Shown: positions 51,183 through 62,201 of the stretch, piece after piece
How positions within the stretch are numbered: position 1 is the first letter of the stretch
How the letters are laid out: each line of letters starts with the position of its first letter
From: Phycisphaerales bacterium
GTDB lineage: Bacteria; Planctomycetota; Phycisphaerae; Phycisphaerales; UBA1924
DNA: 64,000 bases
NCBI GenBank assembly: GCA_020831775.1
Contig: JAFIFZ010000067.1
Location: 1 to 64,000 of the forward strand
Direction: 5' to 3'
The notes under the pieces: model-generated
What the model saw: the letters and a program-made list of their open reading frames with translations, nothing else
What the model was told of the DNA's origin: nothing
Databases searched by the model: none
Made by a program: the position numbers and the translations under genes

Positions 51183-54100
51183 TCATCGCTCCGGGTCGGA
51201 CGATTCGGTCCGCCGGGCCCGATCGCCCACGCGCCTGGCCAGGGCCCGGTTCTGCTCCATCCGCTCCCGCAGGTCCAGCAGGCGGCGTTCCTCGGCGCTG
51301 GGCTCACGCCCCAGGAGGCGACGGATCAGGTCCCGCGTGCCCGGGAGCGGCTCGGTGACGATCCGCGTCGAATCCACCGGACCGACCACACGCGCCACGA
51401 TCAGCTCGTCGCGGAACTGCTCGACGATCGGGCTCAACAGCGGAATAGGGCGGACAGCTCGCGAGGCGAGACGGAGGTCGAGCTCACGGCTCGGCCAATC
51501 CATCGTGCCGTAACCGAACACCTCGACCGTCTCGGTGAAGATCGAGAGCTCGTCGAAGGTGACGCGGTCGTTCTCGACGAAGAAGCCGAGGATCGCCAGA
51601 TCGAAGCGTCCGGACCTTGGGAGCTGGAGATTACTGACCTCGATGAGGCGCCCGAGCAGCGGGAGTTCGAGCACCGGCCCCGCGCCGATCTGTGCGACCC
51701 CGCGCCCCCGCCTGCCCCGCGTCGTGCCGACCCAGCCCCCGAGCGAAAGCTCCGCGCTGATCAGCCCGCGCGAGCCATCGGGCGGATCGCCGAGCTGCGC
51801 TGTCAGGCTCTCGGGCGGCTCGCCGACGGCCCCGAGATCGGCGAGCACCGGCGCCAGGCGGACATCCGAGAGGCGGATGCTCGCGGTGTAGGCCCGCCTT
51901 CCGCCATCGGAGGTCTCGATCAGAGCGTCGGCCCCGATGCGCCCGCCGTGACAGTCCGCCGAAAACCGCTCCAGCCGGGTCGAACCCGGTCGCGAGCCCG
52001 AAGTGATCTGTGCGCTGATGTTCCTGGCCCCGATCCCCGCCAAGCGGGCCGTCGGCGCAAAGGCGTCGATCTGGAACCGCTCCCGCCGGTCTCCCTGTTC
52101 GTCGCGCTCGTCGCGGATCTCGAACGCGAGGCGCCCCGTCGCCTCACGCAGCTCAACCCCGACCTCGGCCTTGGCGCGATCGAACTCCAGCGTGCCCGCG
52201 GCGCTGTAAGGCGGGTTGTCCGAGCCGTCCAGCTCCACGCCAAACTCCTGAAGATCCAGCGCGAGCGGCCCCTCGATCACGCCGGCGATCGCGTCGATCC
52301 GCTCGCGCAGCATCCCCGGGACCACCGCAAGCAGGTCACCGGAAAGGCTCTCGGCGTTGATCCGCAAACGCGCGTCGGCGCGTGTCGGCCCGTCTTCGGC
52401 GGCCCGAACCTCGCCCGCGAGCTCGCCCGACCAGCCCACGCCCTTGAACGCCAGGCCGCTCAGACGCAGCCCTCGCTCGAGGAGCTCGATCGCCCCTTCG
52501 ATCTCCGTCAGGATCACCCGCCGCCCCTCGCGGTCGAAGGCGAGCCGCGTCGGCTCGACACGACCCGTCACGACAGGATCCGCCTCCGGATCGCTCGGGG
52601 GCGAGATCCGCAACAGCCCGTTGAATCGCCCCGCCGGGTCGAGCGTGTCGTGCAGCTCGGCGGCACGCTCTCCGAACACACGCTCCAGGATCGCGCGGAA
52701 CAGGCCCGACTCGACCCTCGCTTCCGCGATGCGGGCGTTGACCCCCTCGCTTCCGGCGGGGTCGGGTTCGCCCAGCGGGTAGCGCCCGTCGAGGCGCACC
52801 TCCGCCGCGACTTCGCCGTCGTGCATGAGCGTGGCGTCGAAGGCGTCGAACCCGAGCAGTTGCCCGGGCAGCACGCGCAGCGTGCCCCGCTCGCCACTGA
52901 ACGCGACCCGCCCGAACGGCGTGAGGATCGAGACATCCATCGGGCGGCTGAGGCTCAATTCGGGAGTGTCTTCGTCCGCCGAGCGGTAACGCAGCGCCAC
53001 ATCGGCGCGTCCGCTTGGGCGCAGGCGATCGATCGCCGTCGCCAGAGCCTCGCCCGCCTCTGGCGAAAAGACGCGGGCCGCCCTGTCGAGCGGGAGGCCA
53101 AGCTCGAGCGATCGCGCGTCCATCTGCGCTTCGACCAGCGCTTCTGGCAGTTCGCGCGGGAATCGGACCAGCGCCTTTGCGTCGAGGTCCCCCGCCGGCC
53201 CGTCGTCTTTGAACGCCCGGGCGAAGATGTCGACCGTCGCGTCGGTCTCGGTCACGACCACCGAACCGTTCACCTCGCGTAGAACCACGCCGCCGAGCGC
53301 CCCCGCACGCCCGACCTCCGCGACCAGCCCGGCCAGATCAATCCACGCGTCGACGCCGATCGACCCGTCGTCGCGCTCGCCGACCGACACGCTCGCATCG
53401 ACCAGCCCACGCAGGTGCATGCCGGGAAGCAGGCGGGCCAGGGCCGCTCGCTCGCCCTCTTCAGCGCCCGGCCGGGCGGCGCCGGCGTGGACCACCGCGT
53501 ACTCAAGCAACGGCCCCGCCGGGACCTCCCTCGCCCCCACACGGACATCGGGCGAGGCGCCGCCATCGGAGAGATCCAGGTCGATCGCGATCTGCGCATC
53601 CCCTCCCGCGAGGCTCGTGAAGTGCTCGCCCGTGACGCGTGCGTCGTTGTTGAGGACATCGATCAGCACGCCCCGGGCGATCAGCGGAATGGGAAACGCA
53701 CGCGGCACCAAGCGGAGCTCGTCGAACCGAACCTGGACCTCGGTCGTCCAGATCGACTCCTTCCCGAGCTCGCGGCGCACCCGCACATCGATGTCGCTCA
53801 CGCCCCCGGTCGCAAACGCCGCCTCGCCCTCGCCGAGCAGGCCCCTGGCGCGAAGCTCCGCCTCATGCTCGTCGTCGATGAGCTGCGAGACGATGTCGCC
53901 CCTCGTGCCCAACGCCTCCTTCATCAGGTCGTCCAGCGGCGCGTGCTCGACCTCGACGCGGATGTCCACCTCCGCGATGTCGGTCGGCGGGCCGATGACC
54001 CCCGAGGCGAACATCGTCGCCCCGCTCGCCGACCGACCCGAGAGCCGACGGATCTCGATACGGTCGCTGTCAAAGAGAACGATCCCCTCCATCCGCTCGA

Positions 54101-55382
54101 ATGGGTAAGGGAAGTCGCGGAAGCTCGCCGTGCCGTTGCGGACCTGCAGCCACCCGCCAACCTCGACGGGGCCGATCAGGCCCAGATCGTCCACCCGCCT
54201 CTGGATGGTCACCGTCGCGTCGAGGTCCGCCGTCGGACTCGAGAAGAGCTCCAGCCGCTCGACCACGAGCCTCGGGACGAACGGGAGCAGCGCCGGGCGC
54301 GCCTCGAGCCTGAAGTTCGTCGTCTTCATCTCCGCCTGGAAAGGCGCATTGGCGTCGATGCCCTTGTAATCGAGCGTGACCGTGTAGCGGAGGTCCTCGA
54401 AAAGCCCGTCGAGCGTCGCCTCGACCCCGCGCGGGCGCAGCTCGATCCGCCCGTTCACATCGCGCATGCGGATCAGCGGGCCGCCCTCGGTCGCCGCGAA
54501 CGGCAGCGTGACGCCCACGCGAGAAACGCTCGCCTTCAGGTTCGGCCCGTCCTCGCGCGTCAGCGTGAACTCGGCCGAATCCACAACGCCGTCGAGCGAG
54601 AGCAGCTCCATCGCCCCGCGGATCGAGGGCGGCATCGACGACGCGGGCCAGCGAGAGAGGTCGATCGAGCTCGTTCGGATCTCCAACTCTTCGGCGACGA
54701 TCGTCCCGTCGAAGCGCAGCGGGCTGGACCGACCCCCCGCCCGCTCGATCAGCGAGATCGTGTACCCCTCGTCCGGCGCTCGGGTCAATTCACCATCCGC
54801 CAGCACGCGCGCCAGCGAGCGGTAGCGTGTCGCGTCGTGCTCGCCGAGCTCGATCATCACGCCGTGCACGCGGACGCTCGGGATCTCGAAGACACCGGGC
54901 CTCCCGCGGCGTGTCGGCACGGGGATCGACTCGATGTTCAGCGTCCCGTTGGCCAGCGACTCGCTGATCCGGACCACCGGGTCGTACAGGTCCATCGAGG
55001 TCAGCCGCCCGGCGCCGATCCTCGCGCTGATGCGCGGCACCTCAAGAAAGTCCGCCGCGATCCCGTCGTACCCCGGCACGCTCAGCGTCACACCGACCAT
55101 GCGCACGGCCCCGTCCAGCCCGATGCGGGCCCGATCGACCCGGACATCGACATTCAACGCGGCACGGATCCGAGACTCGGCGATCTTCGCCGCGATCGGC
55201 CCCCGCGTCGAGACAAACACCGCCCCCAGCAGCACGCAGAGCGTCAGCGTGAAGATGAGAAGCGTCCTGCGCAGCGGCCCCTTCCGGCGCAGCAGCCCGA
55301 GCCGAGGGCCGTCCCGCGCCGGCCCGGGTTCGGCCGGACGCTTGCTCCCCTCCCCGCCGGCGATATCGTCCGCGTCCGCCAT
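51183..55382 (-). CDS. Giant AsmA-like/TamB-YhdP-type envelope protein
   Basis: A protein of about 1399 residues: basic cytoplasmic N-terminus, one anchor helix (about 40-60, LLIFTLTLCVLLGAVFVST), then about 1300 residues of beta-strand-rich repeats and a charged C-terminal tail. AsmA-like features include IAESRIRAALNVDVRVDRARIGLDGAVRMVG at the start and GYGTMDWPSRELDLRLASRAVRP near the end, close to the AsmA C-terminal domain. AsmA-like proteins of this size are thought to form grooves that carry phospholipids to the outer membrane. The start at ATG 55382 is a choice; ATG 55439 would overlap radA. Confidence 0.75.
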   Translation of the reverse strand: MADADDIAGGEGSKRPAEPGPARDGPRLGLLRRKGPLRRTLLIFTLTLCVLLGAVFVSTRGPIAAKIAESRIRAALNVDVRVDRARIGLDGAVRMVGVTLSVPGYDGIAADFLEVPRISARIGAGRLTSMDLYDPVVRISESLANGTLNIESIPVPTRRGRPGVFEIPSVRVHGVMIELGEHDATRYRSLARVLADGELTRAPDEGYTISLIERAGGRSSPLRFDGTIVAEELEIRTSSIDLSRWPASSMPPSIRGAMELLSLDGVVDSAEFTLTREDGPNLKASVSRVGVTLPFAATEGGPLIRMRDVNGRIELRPRGVEATLDGLFEDLRYTVTLDYKGIDANAPFQAEMKTTNFRLEARPALLPFVPRLVVERLELFSSPTADLDATVTIQRRVDDLGLIGPVEVGGWLQVRNGTASFRDFPYPFERMEGIVLFDSDRIEIRRLSGRSASGATMFASGVIGPPTDIAEVDIRVEVEHAPLDDLMKEALGTRGDIVSQLIDDEHEAELRARGLLGEGEAAFATGGVSDIDVRVRRELGKESIWTTEVQVRFDELRLVPRAFPIPLIARGVLIDVLNNDARVTGEHFTSLAGGDAQIAIDLDLSDGGASPDVRVGAREVPAGPLLEYAVVHAGAARPGAEEGERAALARLLPGMHLRGLVDASVSVGERDDGSIGVDAWIDLAGLVAEVGRAGALGGVVLREVNGSVVVTETDATVDIFARAFKDDGPAGDLDAKALVRFPRELPEALVEAQMDARSLELGLPLDRAARVFSPEAGEALATAIDRLRPSGRADVALRYRSADEDTPELSLSRPMDVSILTPFGRVAFSGERGTLRVLPGQLLGFDAFDATLMHDGEVAAEVRLDGRYPLGEPDPAGSEGVNARIAEARVESGLFRAILERVFGERAAELHDTLDPAGRFNGLLRISPPSDPEADPVVTGRVEPTRLAFDREGRRVILTEIEGAIELLERGLRLSGLAFKGVGWSGELAGEVRAAEDGPTRADARLRINAESLSGDLLAVVPGMLRERIDAIAGVIEGPLALDLQEFGVELDGSDNPPYSAAGTLEFDRAKAEVGVELREATGRLAFEIRDERDEQGDRRERFQIDAFAPTARLAGIGARNISAQITSGSRPGSTRLERFSADCHGGRIGADALIETSDGGRRAYTASIRLSDVRLAPVLADLGAVGEPPESLTAQLGDPPDGSRGLISAELSLGGWVGTTRGRRGRGVAQIGAGPVLELPLLGRLIEVSNLQLPRSGRFDLAILGFFVENDRVTFDELSIFTETVEVFGYGTMDWPSRELDLRLASRAVRPIPLLSPIVEQFRDELIVARVVGPVDSTRIVTEPLPGTRDLIRRLLGREPSAEERRLLDLRERMEQNRALARRVGDRARRTESSDPER

Positions 55383-55431
55383 CGGAAGATGGTATCGGCC
55401 CCGGAAGGGGCGACGCGGAGGCAACGGGTCC

Positions 55432-56817
55432 ATGGCCAAGGCGAGAAAGGTCTACATCTGCGCGTCCTGCGGGTCGGTCCAGCACCGCTGGATCGGTAAA
55501 TGCCCCGACTGCGGGACCTGGGACAGCCTTGAGGAACAGACCGTCTCCAAAGGGGCGTCCGCCGACCCCCATGAGGAGGCGAAGGCCTGGACCGCCGCGA
55601 TCGCCGCCCCCGAGGCCCGCCCGATCGCCGAGGTCGGCGCTGATGCGCCACCGACCCCGCGCATGGCCACCGGCATCGGCGAGCTCGATCGTGTGCTCGG
55701 GGGCGGGCTGGTGCCGGGGTCGACCGTGCTGCTGGGGGGTGAGCCGGGGATCGGAAAATCAACACTCCTGCTCCAGGCGGCCGGAGCGCTCGCGGGCGAG
55801 CGCACGCCCGTGCTCTATGTCTCCAGCGAGGAATCGGCCGAACAGGTCCGCCTGCGTGCCGAGCGGCTCGGGCTCGACACCCGCGCCGGGCTGCTCGTGC
55901 TCAGCGACACCAACCTCTCCCGCATCGCCGAGCAGGCTCGCAAGACCTCGCCCCGCGCGATCGTCATCGACTCGGTGCAGATGGTCTACAAGGGCGACCT
56001 CGACGCCCCGCCCGGCTCGATCACGCAGCTGCGCCGTTGCGCCGGCGAGCTCGTCGCCCTCGCCAAGGCCTCTGGGATCGCGCTGGTGCTCGTCGGGCAT
56101 GTGACCAAGGACGGACGCCTCGCCGGGCCCCGCCTGCTCGAACACCTCGTCGACGCAGTGGTGAACTTCGAGGGCGACCGGGCCCACGCGCACCGCGTCG
56201 TGCGAGCGGTCAAAAACCGCTTCGGCGCAACACTCGAAATCGGCCTCTTCGAGATGACCGGCCGAGGCCTGCGCGAAGCGCCCGAGGGCCTCGCCTCGCC
56301 CGCGAGCTCCTCAGCAGAGCCCCGCCCGGGCACCGTCGCCTGCCCGGTCATGCACGGCTCGCGCTGCCTGCTCGTCGAGATCCAGGCCCTCACCGCCACC
56401 GGCTTCCTCGGAGCCGCCAAACGCAAGGCCAGCGGCCTGGATTCCAACCGCCTCGCCGTGCTCATCGCGGTACTCGAACAGCACGCCGAGCTGCGCCTGG
56501 CCGACCGCGACATCTTCACCCAGGCGGTCGGCGGCGTGCGCGTCGCCGAGCCCGCGGCCGACCTCGCCCTGCTCCTCGCCATCGCCGGGGCCCACCTCCG
56601 CCGTGCCCTCGAGCCCGCCTCGTGCGTGATCGGCGAGGTCGGGCTGGCGGGCGAGCTGCGCCCGGTGGGCCATCTCGAACAACGCCTGCGCGAAGCCGCG
56701 CGGCTCGGGTACAAGCGGGCGATCATCCCCAAGGCCGGTATGGAGCCAGAGCCCGTGCCGGGGATCGAGCTGGTGCGGGTCAAGGATGTCGACGGGGCGA
56801 TCCAGCAGTTGGGCTAG
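55432..56817 (+). CDS. radA: DNA repair protein RadA (Sms)
   Basis: A 461-residue RecA-like ATPase helping branch migration in recombination. It has the N-terminal zinc finger (Cys10, Cys13, Cys24, Cys27), Walker A GGEPGIGKST (102-111), Walker B-like AIVIDSVQ, the RadA signature KNRFG (261-265), and a Lon-like C-terminal domain (SRCLLVEIQALTATGFLGAAKRKASGLDSNRL, then GEVGLAGELRPV). GGAGG ten bases before ATG 55432 supports the start. It diverges from the AsmA-like gene and converges with the thioesterase gene, overlapping it by 4 bases. Confidence 0.96.
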   Translation: MAKARKVYICASCGSVQHRWIGKCPDCGTWDSLEEQTVSKGASADPHEEAKAWTAAIAAPEARPIAEVGADAPPTPRMATGIGELDRVLGGGLVPGSTVLLGGEPGIGKSTLLLQAAGALAGERTPVLYVSSEESAEQVRLRAERLGLDTRAGLLVLSDTNLSRIAEQARKTSPRAIVIDSVQMVYKGDLDAPPGSITQLRRCAGELVALAKASGIALVLVGHVTKDGRLAGPRLLEHLVDAVVNFEGDRAHAHRVVRAVKNRFGATLEIGLFEMTGRGLREAPEGLASPASSSAEPRPGTVACPVMHGSRCLLVEIQALTATGFLGAAKRKASGLDSNRLAVLIAVLEQHAELRLADRDIFTQAVGGVRVAEPAADLALLLAIAGAHLRRALEPASCVIGEVGLAGELRPVGHLEQRLREAARLGYKRAIIPKAGMEPEPVPGIELVRVKDVDGAIQQLG

Positions 56818-57230
56818 CCCTGCAGCCACTCGGGCAGAGGCGTCAGCTTGCCGTCGCGGCCGACGCAAGCGAGGGTCGTCGAGCCCGTCACCAGCACATC
56901 GCCGGTGGCGCTCGGCGAGTTCTCCGTCAGCGAGCGTTCCTTCAGAATCACGGCGTACTCATGCACAAGCTTGACGCGCGTCGTCGAGGCGAGCTTCACG
57001 CGGATGTCGAGCACATCGTCGTAGCGGGCGGGCCGCCGGTACTGCAGCTCCAGCTTGGTAACAACGAGAAACAGCCCGTCGGCCTCCATCTGGGCGTAGG
57101 TGCGTCCCTGCCCCCTGAGCATCTCGGTGCGGGCCTCTTCGAGCCACGCTGGGAAACTGCCGTGGTGGGCGACGCCCATCGGATCGCACTCGCAGTAGCG
57201 GACGCGGAGGGATGTTGTAAATTCAGCCAT
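56814..57230 (-). CDS. Acyl-CoA thioesterase, YbgC/hot-dog family
   Basis: A 138-residue hot-dog-fold protein. The N-terminus has VRYCECDPMGVAHHGSFPAWLEEAR, matching the family active-site pattern with catalytic Asp, followed by a strand-rich body (ELQYRRPARYDDVLDIRVKL). The canonical Tyr after the active-site His region is Phe here. ATG 57230 starts MAEFTTSLRV; the frame is open further upstream without coding character. YbgC often belongs with Tol-Pal genes, none of which is near. Confidence 0.87.
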   Translation of the reverse strand: MAEFTTSLRVRYCECDPMGVAHHGSFPAWLEEARTEMLRGQGRTYAQMEADGLFLVVTKLELQYRRPARYDDVLDIRVKLASTTRVKLVHEYAVILKERSLTENSPSATGDVLVTGSTTLACVGRDGKLTPLPEWLQG

Positions 57231-57273
57231 GGGCGGATGGTAAGTCCGGCCGCGGCCTGCGAACGATGCCCCC

Positions 57274-58383
57274 ATGCCCAACTCCCCTGCCGACCCGCTC
57301 GTTTCGCCCCTGCAACTCGGGCCGCTGACGCTCCCCAACCGCGTGCTGATGGCGCCGCTGACGCGTTCGCGCTCCAAACAACCCGGCGACATCCCGTGGG
57401 AGCTCAACGCTCGGTACTACGCCCAACGCGCCTCGTCGGGGCTCATCATCGCCGAGGCCTCGCAGATCTCGCCCCAGGGCAAGGGCTACGCCTTCACACC
57501 CGGCATCCACACCGACGATCAAGCCGAGGGCTGGCGTCTGGTGACCGACGCCGTGCACGCCGCGGGCGGCAGGATCTTTCTCCAGCTCTGGCATGTCGGC
57601 CGCATCTCGCACAGCGACCTGCAGCCCAACAAGCAGCCACCCGTCGCCCCCTCGGCCATCCGCGCCGAAAGCATGACCTACACCAGCAAAGACAGCGGTC
57701 GCGTGCCCGTCTCTGAGCCGCGGGCGCTCGAGGCGGGCGAGATCCCGGGCATCGTCGAGGACTACAGGCTCGCCGCACGACGCGCGATCGACGCCGGGTT
57801 CGACGGCGTCGAGATCCACGGCGCCAACGGCTACCTGCTCGATCAGTTCCTCCGCCTCGCGTGCAACAAACGCACCGACGAGTACGGCGGATCCCTCGAA
57901 AACCGCATGCGCTTCGCGCGCATGGTCGCCGAAGCGATCGCCGCAGAGATCGGCCCCGAACGCACCGGCTACCGCATCACCCCCTGCGGCGGCCTCGACG
58001 ACCCAAACAATCCCGCCGACCACCCGGCCGAAACCTTCGGCGCCCTGGCCGAAACGCTCTCAAGCATCGGCCTGGTCTACATGCACGCCGTCGAACGCTT
58101 CCGCACGAGCCCCGACGAGAACCGCCTCGAAAGCACGCTGGGCGCGATCCGCGAACGCTTCAAGGGCGTCTACATCGCCAACGGGGCGTACACCGGCGAC
58201 ACGGCCCGCCACCGGATCAGCAGCGGGCTTGCCGACGCAGTGGCCTTCGGCCGCCTGTTCATCAGCAACCCCGACCTGCCGATGCGGCTGTACAAGGGGG
58301 CGGAGCTGGTCGAGCCCGACCAGTCGACCTTCTACATCGGGGACGAGCGGGGGTACACGGACTATCCGGCGATGGACCTTTGA
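57274..58383 (+). CDS. Old Yellow Enzyme-family alkene reductase (NemA-like)
   Basis: A 369-residue FMN-dependent reductase of activated alkenes: PLTLPNRVLMAPLTRSRS, FLQLWHVGRISH, the substrate-binding EIHGANGYLLDQFL with His and Asn (the HxxN pair), and ANGAYTGDTA, AFGRLFISNPDLP for the FMN phosphate. Length and order fit the NemA/OPR group with an (beta/alpha)8 barrel. It diverges from the thioesterase gene with 43 bases between starts. The physiological substrate is unknown. Confidence 0.93.
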   Translation: MPNSPADPLVSPLQLGPLTLPNRVLMAPLTRSRSKQPGDIPWELNARYYAQRASSGLIIAEASQISPQGKGYAFTPGIHTDDQAEGWRLVTDAVHAAGGRIFLQLWHVGRISHSDLQPNKQPPVAPSAIRAESMTYTSKDSGRVPVSEPRALEAGEIPGIVEDYRLAARRAIDAGFDGVEIHGANGYLLDQFLRLACNKRTDEYGGSLENRMRFARMVAEAIAAEIGPERTGYRITPCGGLDDPNNPADHPAETFGALAETLSSIGLVYMHAVERFRTSPDENRLESTLGAIRERFKGVYIANGAYTGDTARHRISSGLADAVAFGRLFISNPDLPMRLYKGAELVEPDQSTFYIGDERGYTDYPAMDL

Positions 58384-58391
58384 AGTCTGAA

Positions 58392-58414
58392 ATCTGAGAT
58401 CTCAAATCTCAGAT
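58392..58414 (+). other. A+T-rich hairpin after the alkene reductase gene
   Basis: ATCTGAGAT (58392-58400) and ATCTCAGAT (58406-58414) are exact complements with a CTCAA loop, nine bases after the stop codon. No T run follows, so it is a weak terminator at best. Its composition differs from the GC-rich surroundings. Confidence 0.4.
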
Positions 58415-58445
58415 CCAGAACTCCACCTGCCCGCAAAGACATGGC

Positions 58446-58479
58446 AATAAAAACGGCGCGATCCCTCGATCGCGCCGTT
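58446..58479 (-). terminator. Rho-independent terminator of the PrkA gene
   Basis: AACGGCGCGATC (58452-58463) and GATCGCGCCGTT (58468-58479) form a 12-bp perfect stem with a 4-base loop. On the minus strand it is followed by a run ending GTTTTTATT. It sits 20 bases after the PrkA stop. Confidence 0.85.
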
Positions 58480-58499
58480 CTGATTCATCGACCAGCCCC

Positions 58500-60644
<2,145 letters not shown>

Positions 60645-60999
60645 GGCGACCCTCCGTGGACCGTTCGGCGTCGACAACCCGGGGCGATGCCCCGTCTGTC
60701 CGCCAAGCCCTTGACCGAGGCCGCAAGGCCCCGCCCGGGCGGGAGGCAGGCGCCTGGTCACGCCTCGACCGAGAGAATCCGGCCAAGACTCGGTATCGAC
60801 CAGCGCCGGGCCCGGCACAACTGATTTCAGGTCGGCCCGGCCCTCCCGGCTATACGGACCACATCTCGCGCGGGATCGGCCCGCTCGCGCGAAGTGCGTG
60901 CTTTCCCCCCAGCCGCCGCACACACCCCGTGCAAACCCATGCGACACCAAGCCCGCCCCCGGGCCCTTCCGCAGGCCACAGCAGGGGAACAATGCGACC
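60645..60999. other. Divergent intergenic region, PrkA kinase / trmB
   Basis: The 355 bases carry no supported gene. A CGGGGC-GAT-GCCCCG hairpin (60680-60694) lies in the PrkA leader. A weak minus-strand promoter is possible: TTGTGC (60815-60820), 17 bases, GATACC (60792-60797). The palindrome GCCGGGCCCGGC (60805-60816) falls within the spacer. Confidence 0.3.
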
Positions 61000-61740
61000 A
61001 TGTCGTTCGGGCTGAGCAGAGGTCGCCGTCTTGATGTCGCCCCCGGGGTCGTGGGGATCGATCGCGCCGAGATCCCGCCCCTGCCCGACGAGATCATGCA
61101 GGACCCCGAGGCCGGGTGGATCGACCTCCACGCCCTGTTCAGGGGAGCTGGCAATCCGGACCGTCCCCTCGAGATCGAGATCGGCCCGGGCAAGGGCTCG
61201 TTCCTGCTCGCCCACGCCGCGGCGTACCCCGAGGTCGACCTCCTCGGGATCGAGCATGCCGGAGAGGTCTGGGCGTACGCCGCCGACCGCGTCCGGCGCC
61301 GGGGACTGGAGAATGTCCGCCTGCTCTGCGCCGACGCGACGGAGTTTCTCAGGTGGCGGACGCCGACCGGCACGGTGCGGACCATCCACCTGTACTACTC
61401 AGATCCGTGGCCCAAAAAGCGGCACCACAAAAACCGTGTGGTCCAAGACCGGTTCCTCGCAGACGCCTGGCGCGTCCTCGAGCCCGGCGGCGAGCTCCGC
61501 GTCGTCACCGACCACGACGAGCTCTGGGCCTGGTGCGAAACGCACTTCGATCGCTGGACACAAGGCGAGCCACCGGCCAAAGCGCCGGGCATACCAGAAG
61601 GCGGGCCGGTGTTCGAGCGTCTGGACTTCATCCCGCCGCCATGGGCGAAAGAGGGCGAGGTCGTCGGCACCAACTACGAACGGAAGTTCTGCTCGCCAGA
61701 GAAACGCCCCCACGCGGCGGTCCTCCGCAAGCTCGGCTGA
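61000..61740 (+). CDS. trmB: tRNA (guanine-N7-)-methyltransferase
   Basis: Methylates G46 in the tRNA variable loop using SAM. The 246-residue protein has [19 protein letters not shown] (SAM motif I), [21 protein letters not shown], the signature [20 protein letters not shown], and [12 protein letters not shown], all in TrmB order. The ATG at 61000 begins [16 protein letters not shown]; longer versions lack coding character. Its stop is 5 bases from the convergent small membrane gene. Confidence 0.92.
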   Translation: MSFGLSRGRRLDVAPGVVGIDRAEIPPLPDEIMQDPEAGWIDLHALFRGAGNPDRPLEIEIGPGKGSFLLAHAAAYPEVDLLGIEHAGEVWAYAADRVRRRGLENVRLLCADATEFLRWRTPTGTVRTIHLYYSDPWPKKRHHKNRVVQDRFLADAWRVLEPGGELRVVTDHDELWAWCETHFDRWTQGEPPAKAPGIPEGGPVFERLDFIPPPWAKEGEVVGTNYERKFCSPEKRPHAAVLRKLG

Positions 61741-61745
61741 CCGGC

Positions 61746-62156
61746 TCACCCCTCGGGGATCTTCGCCATCGTCAGGCACCACTTCGGGCCCCTCAGCTCC
61801 CGCCCCGCGATCTTCACCTTCGCCGAGAGCCAACCCTCGCGCACAAACTCGACCGCCTCCCACGGCACGCTCGCCGGGCGCAGCCGGATCACGCGTCCCA
61901 GGGGCGAGGGACGCAGGTGCAGGTGCCTCTCATCCACCGCGACATCGACCGACCACCCGAGGTTGAGCATGCCCGCGCTGAACGACTGCCAGCGCTTGAC
62001 GACCGCGTCGGGCGCCGGCTCGACTGGCGGATGGGCCTCGGCGATCGGCGTCCAGCTGTCCCGCACGAGCATCGGAATGACGAACCCAAAGATGATCACC
62101 GCCTGCACGACGGCGAACGATGTCAGCACCAACGCAATGATGATGTGGACGGTCAT
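61746..62156 (-). CDS. Unknown small membrane protein, one TM
   Basis: A 136-residue protein with an N-terminal helix (MTVHIIIALVLTSFAVVQAVIIFGFVIPMLV) and a basic soluble C-terminal part of beta character (LHLRPSPLGRVIRLRPASVPWEAVEFV, then GRELRGPKWCLTM). No family is recognised. It lies downstream of the ClC channel gene on the same strand, 45 bases away, and may share its transcript. Confidence 0.55.
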   Translation of the reverse strand: MTVHIIIALVLTSFAVVQAVIIFGFVIPMLVRDSWTPIAEAHPPVEPAPDAVVKRWQSFSAGMLNLGWSVDVAVDERHLHLRPSPLGRVIRLRPASVPWEAVEFVREGWLSAKVKIAGRELRGPKWCLTMAKIPEG

Positions 62157-62201
62157 CTGGAGGCGATTGTTGCCAAGAGACGAAGCCGCGTTTCACCGGC
62201 T

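Noticed and set aside
51123-55499. Long antisense frames across the AsmA-like gene
   Set aside because: Low-complexity Arg/Pro-rich products without start signals; shadows of the real gene.
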